Source: Rheum nobile
Taxonomy: Eukaryota; Streptophyta; Magnoliopsida; Caryophyllales; Polygonaceae
Length of the DNA stretch: 64,000 bases
NCBI GenBank assembly: GCA_027886185.1
Contig: WOAB01000124.1
Coordinates: 2,790,001 to 2,854,000 of the forward strand
Reading direction: 5' to 3'
Shown here one piece after another: positions 10,237 through 22,892 of this stretch. The notes below the pieces were generated by a model, which was not told the DNA's origin, searched no databases, and saw nothing but the letters and a program-made list of their open reading frames with translations. Every line of letters begins with the position of its first letter. The stretch's first letter is position 1. Both the position numbers and the translations under genes were made by a program.

Positions 10237-13085
10237 TCTAGAATTTTGATTGAACGAAAAAACTGAATAGGATTGAGAAAAGAGAAAGCTTCGCAAGAAA
10301 AAATGGTTTCTCTTTGTTAATTGTGAATGAGGCTGTAAAGACAACTTAAGTACATTAGATGGTTGACTTAACCAAAGCTAACAGAATGAGTCACAACTAA
10401 CTATGGTTAAGACATCTCTTAACCATACGTAACAAACTTACAACTTGCACATATAACACTCTATATCCTCCCCTCAAGTTGGAAGTTCAATAAAACCCAA
10501 CTTGAGAATCGGGAAATCATGTTGTGCTCGACTAAGTGGCTTAGTCATCACATTTGCTAACTGCAAGCTAATATGGATGTAGGTTGTCTTGAGGAATCCA
10601 CTCTGTACCTTCTCCCTTGTGAAATGACAGTCCAGCTCCAAGGTGTTTGGTCCTCTCATGGAAATAATGATTTGCTGCAATTTGTTGAGCTGTCTTGTTA
10701 TCACAAAACAAAGTAAAGGGAAGTGACACTGGAATCTGTCCTTAAGTACAAAACTTGTCCACACAAGCTCTGCAGTTGTAGTTGCCATTCTCCTGTATTT
10801 TGCCTCAGCATATGACCTTGAAATTATGACTTGCTTCTTGGTCTTCCAGGACACAAGTGCATGGCCCTACTCAAATCATCCACTATTGTATAAAAATAGT
10901 GCTCACCAGTCAAACTTGCAATATGATATGGATCCCATAAATCCATGTATAACAATTCAAAACAACCAATAGTCTTGATTTCACTGTTTTGAAAAGACAA
11001 ATGATGCATCTTAACAAGTCTACAAGTATCACAAAAGACATCTAATACACTGCCATTAGGACAACCTAGAATATATTTCAATCTAGAAAAGGAAATGTGT
11101 CCTAATCTATCATGAATAATGTGATTATTGTCTTCTACATTAAAAGAACAACAAGCCTTATTGCTATTGATAGCTTTATTCTCTTGTCCTTGCAATCTGT
11201 ATAACCTTCCATTTTCCTTTCCAATTGCAATCATTGACTTACTCAAACGGTCCTGTAAAGCACATTGAGAAGAATCAAAATAGGCCAGCAAATTTTTCAG
11301 AACAACAATTCTACTCACAGAAAGCAAATTAAACTTGAAGTCTGCAACATACAAAACATCTTCAATCACAAATCCTGACCCTATACAAACATCTCTAGCC
11401 TGTATAACTTTCTTAATTGTCCCATCTGGCAGCTTGACTAGTATAGGTATAGCTAATTTCTTGACATTAATCAACATATCAAGATGATGAGTCATATGAT
11501 TTGTAGCTCTTGTATCTAGTATCCACTCATATTTATCAAATTTATGAGTAACTAGATTAATGTAAGATCTACATGCAAAGTTGGCAGCTGAAGGAAGCAC
11601 CATATTTCCTTTGAAAGCTTCGAAAATCTCCTGACAAATAGCATGTACTAACTCTACATCAATCTTACTGCCCTTCCCATACTGTGATCCTTCTTCTGCC
11701 TCAAGTGGACTCATTTGCTGACTACCTTCAACATGTGCAGCCACCTTATATGAGTGACCTTGCACTTTGTTTTTCTTTCCTTTGTACCAATCCGGATATC
11801 CTATGATCTCAAAATACTCTTCAAGACAATGACCAGTTTTGTTGCAATGACTGTACACCTTTTTCTCTTCTTTTCCTTTACTATTTTCTTTCTTGTCAAC
11901 TAAATTGCTCTTTTGACTATTACTCCTCTGATTGTTGTGGTTAGCCATGAATGCTAATTAATTGGGAGCAGAAGTGGCAATCTCTTTCTGTTTCTCAACT
12001 TGCATTACTGTATGATAGGCTTTGTTGACACTAGGAAGTGGATCAGTTGCCATGATCTGACTCTTTATTGAGTCATAATCACTGTTAAGATTAGCCAAGA
12101 AAATCATAAGCTTATCTTGACTTTTTAGTTCATGAACTCGCTCAAGAACTTTACACGTACACTTTCCTGATGCACCACAACTGCATGTAGGAATGCCATT
12201 CATAAACTGCAATTCATCCCAACACTTCTTGAGCTTAGAATAGTACGCAGTCACTGATAAATTTCCTTGCATTGTCTTCATCAATTCTACTTTCAATTGA
12301 AATAGCATAGGTACATTTCATTGACTGTACCTTTCGACGATCTCATTCCAAAGATCCTTGGTTGATCCAAAGTATACAAAGGTGCTTGATATCTCTGGAC
12401 TCATCGAGTTCAGTAACCAACATGCCACCATGCCATCTGCACGAGTCCATCTCACAAAACCTGGTGAATCTTCTTCCGGTTTCACTGTCGATCCATCAAG
12501 AAACCCTAACTTAAGCTTTGTACCTAATGCCATTCGAATTTGCCTACTCCATGCAAAGAAATTCTTCCTATCGAATTGCACAGTCGTCAGCAATGTTCCC
12601 GAATTATCGAAATTCGCTAGGTTTAATGGATCGTTCAGTGAATTGTTCAGATTCTGAGCCAATATCGCAAGCTGAGCCAACGTACAATTGCATCCATGCT
12701 TCTCCTTCCATCGCCAAGAACTCAAATTCTCAGGATCGAAAAGTCAAAAAACAAGAACCTGAATCTCTCTCAAACTCTCTACTCAATCACTTTGATTGTG
12801 GAAAACGAAGATCAAATCTCTCTTCTCGCTCAATAGAATCACCATAAACTCTGATACCATCTAGAATTTTAATTGAACGAAAAATCTCAATAGAATTGAG
12901 AAAAGAGAAAGCTTCGCAAGAAAAAATGGTTTCTCTTTGTTAATTGTGAATGAGGTTGTAAAGACAAATTAAGTACATTAACTGGTTGACTTAACAAAAG
13001 CTAACATAATGAGTCACAACTAACTATGGTTAAGACATCTCTTAACCATATGTAACAAACTTACAACTTGCACATATAACACTCA
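10237..13085 (-). mobile_element. Copia retrotransposon, internally deleted, with both LTRs
   Basis: LTRs of about 225 bases lie at 10237-10461 (3' LTR) and 12860-13085 (5' LTR) and are highly similar. The minus strand reads TGAGTGTTATATG at the LTR start and TTCTAGA at its end. Directly after the 5' LTR the minus strand reads TGGTATCAGAG (12849-12859), the initiator-Met primer site. A purine-rich tract TTGAGGGGAGGAT precedes the 3' LTR. Both flanks carry GTTAT (10232-10236 and 13086-13090), a 5-bp target duplication. At 2.85 kb the element is short for Copia (about 5 kb), matching loss of most of integrase and reverse transcriptase. Confidence 0.9.
10474..12725 (-). pseudogene. Broken Copia gag-pol remnant
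   Basis: Minus-strand pieces: Gag N-terminal part (12725-12318, ending in a stop), Gag middle (12308-11958), then a longer piece (11948-about 10855) holding a nucleocapsid zinc knuckle, protease region, GAG-pre-integrase (HDRLGHISFSRL) and the start of the integrase core. This is fused directly to the C-terminal RNase H part (about 10854-10474, SRSYAEAKYRRMATTTAELVW). The fusion near 10855 removes most of integrase and all of reverse transcriptase. The knuckle has lost two cysteines (HCNKTGHCLEEYFE) and the protease motif reads DTRAT instead of D(S/T)GA, so it cannot be active. It is a dead element that could move only with help in trans. Confidence 0.85.
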
Positions 13086-13090
13086 GTTAT

Positions 13091-16000
13091 GTGTTGCTCT
13101 TCTTCTCGAATGTGGCGTTTGATCATGCTTTTAGAGAAATCAATCATGTTACGGACTGAATTACTTATCTGGGTCACTCGTCTGTTGTTCTAAACTTTTG
13201 GTTCAGTTTAGAAAACTTTTGGTTCAATTTGAAACTTTTAACTCTCATCTGAAAGAATGTCCTAGAATCATTCTCTAACTGTTGTTGAAACCCTCCTAAT
13301 TTTTTCCTTACAAAATAAAAATAAAAAAGAATGAAGAGATTTTTTTATTTTTCACTGTTATTCATAAACGCCATACTGTACCGTACGTGTGTATATAATC
13401 CACCTTATTTTATGATTATGTTATGAAGAGAATATTGAGACTTGTATTAGTCATGCATATAGATGAGTTAGATAAATTATAAGGGGAAAAATGATGGATT
13501 TTTAAGATCATTGGATGAGATTGAGTACTACTCTAAAAAAATAGTTATGATATTTTCTTAACATTGATCGAACAATTAAATTAGTACTGATTATAGTATA
13601 TATATATATATATACTGTTATTCGAATAAATTGTGTTTATTTGGTCAAATTAAATCTAAATATTGTGCAATTTGTACCCATTTTGATTTGTGTGGGGAAG
13701 GCGAGTACACAATTTTAATTTGAAAAGCTTTGTCTCTAATATTTATCCGTCTAATTTGAATAGTTTCAGGTTAGATTAAACTGTAAAAATTCACCCGTAA
13801 TATACGGAGTATAAGAGAGCTAGTATGAGACTTAACTAGCTAATTAATCATCCGTACTCCGTAGTATTTTAGGATTATGATTAAAAGATATCTGGCTAGC
13901 TGATCATATACTTAAGTTGTTGATAAAAAATCGATCGATCTGCGTGCCCTTATCTATAAAACGAGCTTTACAGGATTAGGCCAATTAACATCAGAAATGA
14001 AGTTTAGGTCAAGTAAGTAGTGATAATGAAGTAGAGGAAAATTAAGCTACGTACAAGGTACGTACTCTGGCAGCCTGAGAGGGGTTGCTTGTAGTTGTAT
14101 ACATTACCCAATATCCACTAACAAAATTTCTACTTACTTATAAACTATTGTCACACACACATATATAGATGCATGCACATACGCACAAGTGCACAACACA
14201 AGACAAGTCCCTCAAGAAAATTAGGGCTCGTTTGGTTTGAACTTATGAAAACGATAACGGAAAGAAAACGAATCTAGTTAATTTTGACATCACGATGTAT
14301 TGATAAAAAAAAATTATCTTGGTTTGAGACTCTAAAATTTGTGTGTCAAGAGAAGGGAGAAAGAAAATGATTTCATCATTTTACAACTCATCCTTGTATT
14401 GGGGATACAAATACCTCCATCATAGTGACAAGTGAAGGGAAAAAGAAATAATTTCATCATTTTGTTCAATGAATAATGACACTAAATTTGACTAGATTCG
14501 TTTCCTTTCCGTTACCGTTTTCGTAATTTAGAACAAACGGGCCTAAATGTTATTTTTAATTTGGTTCAAACAAGCCTAACACGTACGGATTGATTGTATG
14601 TCATCGCATATTTTACGGTTTAATCACCTTTCATCATATATATATATAGGATGCATGAAACAATGTACGTTATCGATGATCGATGAGGGTCCCGTGATAA
14701 AAATCATTCGATCCATCCGTTGATCTGCTACGTGCATGCATATATGTATGGTGTTATATAATACATATATATCGATTTTTATAACCTTTGTTTTGAGGGT
14801 ATATGTTAAGATTTATATATAAGAAAGATTTAGTTAGGTGCTAATTTTTTTTATACTTTTATAAATATTTTAATTGGTTTATTATTTTTTCTTTAAAATT
14901 TACTTTCTCTACTAAAAATTCTTAAACTATACCCTTAAAATATATGTTCAAAAATTCGTATATATATATATTAGTGGATTTGTATGCCAATATATTTGAA
15001 GGACACACGTAAAGTAGATTTTAAAAAAGGACTAGCAAGAATATATTATAGAAACTATAGCTTGTCACTCTTAAAAGAGTCCTAATGAAAAACCAAATGA
15101 AACAAATTAAATACACGCTGATCTATATTAATAATTAATTAATTTGTTTCAATTAGCTAGTACAAGAAAGTATAACGACCACATATATACCTTTCTGATG
15201 GAGACACATGCGTTGGTATATAGGGGTAGGTGCAATGTGATGTGTCCATAAATCGATTTTAGGTTTCACACATGCACATCTTCATTCCATATAAATTTCT
15301 TGTAACTAGTACTATATGTATGTGCATATCCGACTTATATGCAACAAAATGTATTTTTTAAGTCTAATACATAAATTCAATAAATTTCATCTTAAAATCA
15401 CAAGAATCAGAGCAACTCTGACCGAATGGGTTCGGAAAATCAGAAGGTAAGAATAAAGCATTGAGAATTTATTTTGACAAAAGCTAGAACATCGGAAAAA
15501 CGTGATCCCGTAGCCACGTGTGCTCCATACATGCAAGGGATTTGGTGAATAGATCATACGTAAGATAAATATTCTTTATACCGTGTTCCGGCCGAGTCTA
15601 TTAGTAATTATGAGAAATAAGACTAGATATTCAAAACTTGGAAAAAAAAAGTCTAATATGATTACTCTTTCTATTATCAATTGATTTTGGTTTTATGATG
15701 GAATTACACTGGACTTTGGAGCGGAGCTACTTGAGACCCAAGTATAGCCCATGCTGAAAGAAAAAAAATCAAATAAAGTTTTTTTTATTCTTATTTAATC
15801 TGAAAATGTAATTTCAGTCATCTCTAATAAATTTAAGCCATGAAAATGAAATTACCTAAAAAATTTCCCTCTCATCTCATCTGAAAATGCAATTTCAGCT
15901 AATTCTAACAAATTTAAGTCAAAAAAATAAAATTACTTAAGTATTTTTTCCCCTTATCTCGTGTGAAAACTACCTTAAGTTTCATAAAAAAAATTATTTT

Positions 16001-16561
16001 TTGCGAAATAGGATTTAAGTCACGTTGGATTTAAGCCACACAATATTTTTATCGCGCAGAATTTTAGCTCCCTCTGGGGTAAAATTATGACTTCGCCCCT
16101 GACTGGACTTATGTGTTGGACTTATACGCGCATGTACGCACGAGTTGACATGTCACCGCTTTATCAGCCCACCCACCGGATTTTATCAGTAATCAATACA
16201 TCAGGGCTCATCAATCTTTACGCATCAATGATGTAATTCAATACGGGAGAACGGTTGATTTAGCGAAAGAAAAGTTTGCTGAGTTAATCATGAAAGACGT
16301 GTTAATCTGTGCACATGTATATACAAGTTTATGAAATTTTAATTAAAAAATATTTCAATGATGAGTAAAGTAGTTTATAGTTTCATATAGTATTAGACCC
16401 GCTTACCCTTTCGGGCCGGGCCAAATAACCCATTTGGACTCTTATCCTTGTTCAAGCCAGTATTTTTTGTCGGGCGAGCCAGCCCTCTTTTACCCAAGTC
16501 TAATTTTAGGCATTGATCATATATAGCAATGTGACATGAGTTTCATCCTTGGAAACTGCAG
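13091..16561. other. AT-rich intergenic region
   Basis: Between the Copia element and the first ABCG exon no credible coding sequence is seen on either strand. In particular, no exons for the missing 5' half of the transporter could be found. It holds a MITE (14221-14546), a pair of TACGGAGTA-type inverted motifs (about 13802 and 13853), several (AT)n runs, and a GC-richer patch at about 16390-16500 just before the pseudogene. Confidence 0.6.
14221..14546. mobile_element. MITE with about 60-bp terminal inverted repeats
   Basis: The left end TTAGGGCTCGTTTGGTTTGA and the inverted right end TTAGGCCCGTTTGTTCTAAA match over about 60 bases, including AACGGAAAG(A/G)AAACGAATCTAG. Length 326 bp, no coding capacity. 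No certain target duplication was found, so the superfamily is left open (hAT or PIF/Harbinger). Confidence 0.72.
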
Positions 16562-17083
16562 ATTTTGGGGCTTGAAGCGTGTGCTGATACATTGGTCGGT
16601 AATCAGATGATACGAGGTATCTCTGGAGTAGAGAGGAAGAGACTCACTACAGGTACCATAAACCATGATTTCAGAAACAATATAACCAAGATAATGCACT
16701 CTTTTGCTATGTATGTATGTTACATTTAGTTCAACATAATGCAAGAGTGTTCTTCATGGAGGAAATCTCAACGGGTCTTGACACCTCAACAACATTCCAA
16801 ATCATCGATGCAATTAAGCAATCAGTCCACATTCTTCACCAAACCGTCGTCGTCTCTCTCCTGCAGCCACCTCCTGAAGTGTACGAGCTATTTGATGACG
16901 TCATTCTCCTATCGGATGGCCACATCACGTACCAAGGACCAACTGATAATGTGCTCGAGTTCTTTGAGTTCATGGGCTTCAAATGTCCACAGAGAAAAGC
17001 AGTTGCTGACTACCTACAAGAAGTAATTAATTAATTAATTACACCTTAACTTGAACGACCTTCGCTTCTCTTATAATGTACTA

Positions 17084-17125
17084 ATCTTTTAGGTGACGTG
17101 TACTAATCTTCTAGGTGACGTCTAG
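17084..17125 (+). repeat. Tandem duplication of a splice acceptor in the ABCG pseudogene
   Basis: The motif TACTAATCTT(T/C)TAGGTGACGT occurs twice, about 20 bases apart, the second copy forming the acceptor at 17114. The first also ends in AG followed by GTGACGT, so either could be spliced. The upstream acceptor would insert about 20 bases and shift the frame. Confidence 0.6.
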
Positions 17126-20100
17126 AAGAGAACAAGAGCAGTACTATTGGGTCCATGAAGATGTACCTTACAACTTTGTGACTGCTAAGGATTTTGCAAG
17201 AGCATTTAGAACATTTCATATAGGAAAGAAACTTGATGCAGAGCTTGCAATTCCATTTGATGAGAAAAGCTACCAAGATTCCTTGACGACTAAAACTTAT
17301 GGTGTTGGAAAGAAAGAGCTCTTCAAAGCGTGCGTGTCAAGAGAATATTTGCTCATGAGGAGAAACTCTTTCGTCCATGTGTTCAAGATGGCACAAGTAA
17401 GCTTTTATTTGGGAGTAGTATTTATAAAGGAAGAACTTTTTTTTATATAAATATGTGTGTATTTTTTATAAATAATTAGTGTATTGGTGCGGGGGATTTA
17501 ATAAAAATAGCATATTTTTTTCACGGTTGTGAGCGTACGTATATTGAAATATTTATAACCTTTAAAAGATGTTTTATTCTTCTTGATATTTTTGGAGAAA
17601 AATATAGTATTTTAAATAAAATAGTCAAAAAATATAATGTCTCAAATGAAAAGGTTAAAAAATATAATGTCTCAAATAGAATAGTTAAAAAATATAGTGT
17701 TTCAAATGAAATAGTTAGTTAGTAACCTATAAATTGTTAATGCAAACAAATTGATTATAGAGTGAAAAATTATTGAAATAATTTAATAAGAGAAAATAAA
17801 CGAGTTCCCTATATATTTAATATTTTAAGAAATTGGAATAATTTAATAAATTAGTGAAAGGAAAAGTTGTAAATTAAATCATGGGAATAGAAGGGGAAGT
17901 ACGTTGTAGATAGTGAGAGGTTACCTATTTCCTCTTTATTTTGAATCATTAAATTAAAAGAAGTCAAATGTCAATTTAATAGGAGGTCAATTAACTCAAT
18001 ATTTTCTTAAGAGTAACAAGTTTCTTAATTACCTAAACTCGGTTTATATATCGATCATTTCAGATGGCAGTGATGGCAGTAATTGCAATTACAGTATTCT
18101 CAAGAACAAAGATGTCAAAGACATCATTAACCGACGGTAGAATCTACATGGGCTCGCTGTTTCTTGGGATGATTAGGCTTGTATTTAGCGGGTTAGAAGA
18201 GATTGGCATCACGGTTTCTCAGCTTCCGGTGTACTACAAGCAAAGAGACTTACTATTCTACCCTTCATGGGCGTACTCGTTGCCTAAATGGATCCTCAAG
18301 ATTCCCATCTCAATCATAGAAGTGGCCATTTGGGTTTCAATAACTTACTATGGAACCGGCTACGATGCAGATGTTTGCAGGCTTTTTCGGCAGTTTCTAG
18401 TGTTCCTACTACTACACCAAATTCCCTACAAAATACCAAAGAATCTTGATGAAGAAAAGTTATAAATTAGCATGATTATGAAGTTAATTAAGAAGAGAGA
18501 TTCTGCTTTGTAGTTGCTAACTGATGCATGATTTATGGACTAGGTTGTGGCTAATAGCAGCGAGTCACTAGGAGTGCACGTGCTCAAGTCACGTGGCATA
18601 TATAATGGATCGTGTTGGTATTCAATTGGAGTTGTAGCGTTGCTTGGATTCTGTGTGCTCTTCATGTTGGCTCTAACATATCTCAACCGTGAGTGCTTCT
18701 CGATCTGTTTCATACTAGATAAAACTTTCATAATTGCTCTAAGAATTTGCATGATTGTGTCGTTCAGCCACAGGAAAGTACTATCATTCAGTAGTGGAAA
18801 CTGAAGACTTAAAGGATGAAAATGCGCGGAGAAAAGCATCAGGAAGTAACAAATCCTTGTCAAAAAGCACTCATGGTCAAGTTAAGAATTTATGTTCCTA
18901 GCTAATACATTTAAATTTGCAGCAAAGAAAATGGCAACCAAAGAGAGCATAGAAATGGGGCAACAAAGGAAGAGGGGCATGGTTCTTCCATTTGAACCCT
19001 TATCCATCACTTTTGATGAGATCAGATATGCAATAGATACACCTCAGGTATCTTATATCGAGCTGAAATAGGAGCTGAATGAGTAGCTGAAGCTGGAATC
19101 ATCACTTTAACTGCGTTCGTGTTTACAACCTTAGTTTTTGTTATGGATATAGAAAATGAAGGAGGACGGAGCGAATGGGGAGCGTCTAGAACTCCTGAAG
19201 GGCATCAACGGCGCCTTCAGGCCAGGAGTCCTAACCGCCCTCATGGGCGTCAGTGGTGCTGGTAAGACGACGACATTGATGGATGTCTTAGCTGGAAGGA
19301 AAACCGCGGGTCATGTTCAAGGAACAATAACCATTTCCGGGTATCCAAAGAAGCAAGAAACGTTTGCTCGTGTATCGGGTTATGTTGAGCAAAACGACGT
19401 CCACTCGCCTTATGTTACAGTCTATGAGTCACTGCTTTTCTCTGCCTGGCTCAGGCTCTCCCCTGAAGTAGATTCTGTAACAAGAAAGGTAAAAACATAG
19501 ATGTAACATAATGGTAAGAAACAAGAAAGAACACATTTTTATCTCTGCTATGTGTATTTTCAGACGTTCATTTGGGAGGTCATGGAATTAGTGGAGCTTG
19601 GTGCACTAGTAGGATTGCCTGGAGTGAACGGACTCTCTACCGAGCAACGAAAGAGGCTGACGATTGCAGTTGAACTCGTTGCCAACCCGTCTATAATATT
19701 CATGGATGAGCCAACTTCAGGGCTAGACGCGAGGGCAGCTGCAATCGAGATGAGGACTGTGAAGAACACTGGGCGAACTGTCGTTTGCACCATCCATCAA
19801 CCGAGCATTGACATATTCGATACGTTTGATGAGGTTCAATTCTTCTCTACTTTGTACACTTTTCTGCTACTTCTATGAATTAAGTTACAAGACATCTTGA
19901 CATACAAATGCAGCTGCTACTTTTGAAACAAGGAGGAGAGCAAATTTACCTTGGTGCATTAGGACCTCATGCTTGCCATTTGATCAGCTACTTTGAGGTA
20001 AGTTAAACTTGTTGATATGATCAAATCATAGTTGAAGCTCATGTACAAGTTCTATGAAGGGGATTGATGGGATCAAAAGAATCAAGGACGGCCAGAATCC

Positions 20101-20667
20101 GTCCACGTGGATGATGGAGATCACCTCAGCAGCAGAAGAAGCAAAACTAGGCCTAAACTTTGCTGATCTCCACAGGTAAATTAAAACCACAAACCAAAGT
20201 CATGAAATGCAATTAGCGCCCCTTTCACAAACTTCATTGACATGCTACGTCACAGGACGACGAAATCTCTGATTGCTGAGCTCAGCTTGCCGTCACCAGG
20301 CACAAAAGATCTGCAGTTCTCCAGCAAGTACTCAGAGACGTTCGCTTCGCAGTTCCTGACTTGCTTGTGGAAACAACACTGGCTGTATTGGAGGAACACG
20401 GAATACAACTCTGTTAGGCTGTTTCTTGCGGGTTTCTTAGGCATTTCGATTGGATCCATGTTTTGGAATCTTGGGTGCATCAGAAGAAGAAGAAGAAGAA
20501 GAGAACAGGACTTGTTCAATGCTATGGGGTCCATGTTTGCTACTATCCTCTTCCTTGGTGTAAGAAACTCTGCGTCAGTGCAACCGGTTGTGTCGGTTGA
20601 GAGAACCGTCTTCTATAGAGAGCGAGCTGCAGGAATGTATTCGGCTATAGCCTACGCCTTAGCCCAG

Positions 20668-21696
20668 GTACAATACAAACCATCAATTTAATGATGCAAT
20701 ACTATACTACTCTCAAATAAACTAACCAATTAAAGGTTTTTTTAGTGTGTGTAATTGCTCACATCAACCATTTCATACACCCTTAAACTTTTACTCATTT
20801 ATTTTATATTTTAAATTATAAATTAGGGTTAATAATTAAGGTTTAGGGTTTATAGTTTAAGATTTAGGGTTTTAGAGTTTAGAATATAGAATTTTAGGGT
20901 TTAGGGTATATGGTTTAGGGTCTAGGATTTAAGATTTAGAGTATAAGGTTTATAGTTTAAGATTTATATTTTAGAGTTAAGGGTTTATATTTTATGATTT
21001 AGAATATAAAATAAACAAGTTTAGTCTATAGGGTGCACAAAAGAGTATATAGAAAGGGTGCAAAGAATTTAATCTCCCCATTGGTACATGCTAACAAGTT
21101 AAAATAAAAAATTATCTTCAAAATATTAACCGGATAAACCCTTAGCAAAAAATTTAAACTATTGGCTAAAAAAATTATTACTAAAAATAGAGTTTTTAGA
21201 GTGTGTTCATGGACACACACTAGAAAAACCGATAAACGGTTATAAGTTTTTGGTGTGTTACTCTTTCAATTGATTTTAGAATGGGCCCAATGGGCTTCTA
21301 GGTGTGCAAAAGTGTCATAATTAGGGTTGTTCATAAGTCGATTTTTGTTCAGTTTTGGACAGAACCGAAACCAAACCAATTTATATCCGGTTCGTATAAA
21401 AAAAACAATAATCGATTTCGTTTCGGTTCGGTTCGGTTAGGTCAAAACCGAATATTTTAAAATATAAAAATAAAATCTAGATTTCTAGATAAACTAATTA
21501 GCCCTTATTCGGTTCGGACCGGTTCGTTCAATTCGGTCCAAATTCGGTTCGGTTATTTCGGTTTATAACCGAACCGAATAACACTGAACCGAGTATGTTC
21601 CTGTTCAGTTTTCTGTCCAGAAAAATCCGAAATTTGGTTTTCGGTTGGGTTTTGGAAACTCAATTTCATTTGTGTTGGCTACTGGAAAATATGCAG
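20668..21696. repeat. Enlarged ABCG intron with TTTAGGG-like and GGTTCGG-rich repeats
   Basis: This intron is about 1 kb while most others in the gene are around 80-120 bases. At 20820-21010 it holds degenerate TTTAGGGTTT-like repeats (similar to plant telomere units but irregular). From about 21319 to 21640 it holds a block dense in CGGTTCGGTTCGG and its complement, beginning GGGTTGTTCATAAG, which resembles non-autonomous hAT-like elements. No exact ends or target duplication could be fixed. Confidence 0.55.
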
Positions 21697-22892
21697 GTGG
21701 TGATAGAGATACCATATTGTTTTGCTCAAACGGTCATATACGGATTCATAGTGTACTTTATGATGGGATTCGAGCGAACAACCGCCAAACTCTTTTGGTT
21801 CATGTACTTGACATTCTTCACATTGCTATACTTCACCTACTATGGAATGATGGCTGTGGCAATTTCTCCAAGCGAGACCATCTCAACGGTTACTTCCTCG
21901 TTGTTCTACAACATATGGGACCTTTTCTCAGGGTTCGTCATTCCAATCACGGTAAGTAGTGCATTGATAGATCATATTTTTGACATTTGACAACAATAAA
22001 ATGTGACTGTTACTTGTTCATTTAATTTGGTGGCAACAGAGGATACCGATATGGTGGAGATGGTACTACTGGGCATGCCCCGTCGCTATATGGAGCTATA
22101 GTTTCGCAGTTTGGTGACGTGGATCGTACACTCGAAGACGGGCAAACGGTTCAAGGATTCTTGAGGAGTTACTTTGAGTTCAGATATGAGTTCTTGAGTG
22201 TGGTTGCAGGTGTTATTACTGCCTTTCCTGTGCTGTTTGCGTTCATATTTGCCTACTCTATCAAGGCACTCAACTTCCAAAGGAGATGAGGACATTTATG
22301 GGTAAAACGCACCGTTTAATGTATGATTGTAACTAAACAGTAAACACTTCTTTCCTCCGTTCTTGTAACACCATCTTTATTGCTATATAGAAGTTGGCAT
22401 ACTCAATTGGGTCTTTTGCATTTCAAGTTGGGTTAAGTTAGCTTCAAACTTTCAAATAACAAAATATAGCAATTTTTTCAAACAGTTTTTGTGTGGTTTA
22501 GTTCACTCTAAAAAACTTAGCTAGCTGTAATGTGCTGGATTTAATTCCTGAAATTTAGAAAACCGGTTGAAATCTCGAATATTGATTTGTACAAAAATGC
22601 AGTTTTTTCTATCACAGAAGACTGAGAAGAGTATTAGATATTGTTTTGGATGACAAAAATTATTTCGAAAAGAAAACAGAAATATTAGATTTTTGGGCCG
22701 TTCTAATGGATTCAAGACAAAGCCCATACGCTAAAGTCCAAAATCTGTAGTTTGTCGTTTTGCTCGCTTCTTCCTCTTCTGTCCCTTTGGGAGGAAAGCT
22801 TCTGCAATCACCACAAGAACAATCACAGATCAGAATATCAGATCGATCAACCTGCACACAGGGAAGAAGAATTGACGAAAATCGAATCCACG

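Larger units (their letters stand above)
16562..22289 (+). pseudogene. PDR-type ABCG transporter pseudogene, 5'-truncated
   Basis: Exons recognised by PDR homology: 16562-16652, 16730-17022, 17115-17396, 18064-about 18424, 18544-18688, 18769-18875, 18923-19047, 19153-19488, 19564-19833, 19914-19997, 20060-20175, 20256-20667, 21697-21951, 22040-22289. They cover the end of nucleotide domain 1, transmembrane domain 1, nucleotide domain 2 (Walker A GVSGAGKTT, signature LSTEQRKR, Walker B IIFMDEP) and transmembrane domain 2. Full-size PDRs have about 1,400 residues. Here roughly the first 300 residues, with Walker A of domain 1, are absent. The domain-1 signature is ISGVERKR rather than SGGQ-type; its Walker B reads FMEE; about 100 residues of transmembrane domain 1 are missing after 18424; small in-frame losses occur in domain 2; and the last exon has a frameshift near 22100 (in-frame stop at 22115). 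The intact protein would export hydrophobic compounds at the plasma membrane; this copy should not. Confidence 0.88.

Noticed and set aside
20820..21010. Interstitial telomere repeat (TTTAGGG)n
   Set aside because: Only scattered irregular units; no run of perfect TTTAGGG repeats, so it is better described as low-complexity intron DNA.
16562..22289. Functional full-size ABCG transporter
   Set aside because: 5' half missing, about 100 residues lost in membrane domain 1, altered signature motif and a frameshift in the last exon.
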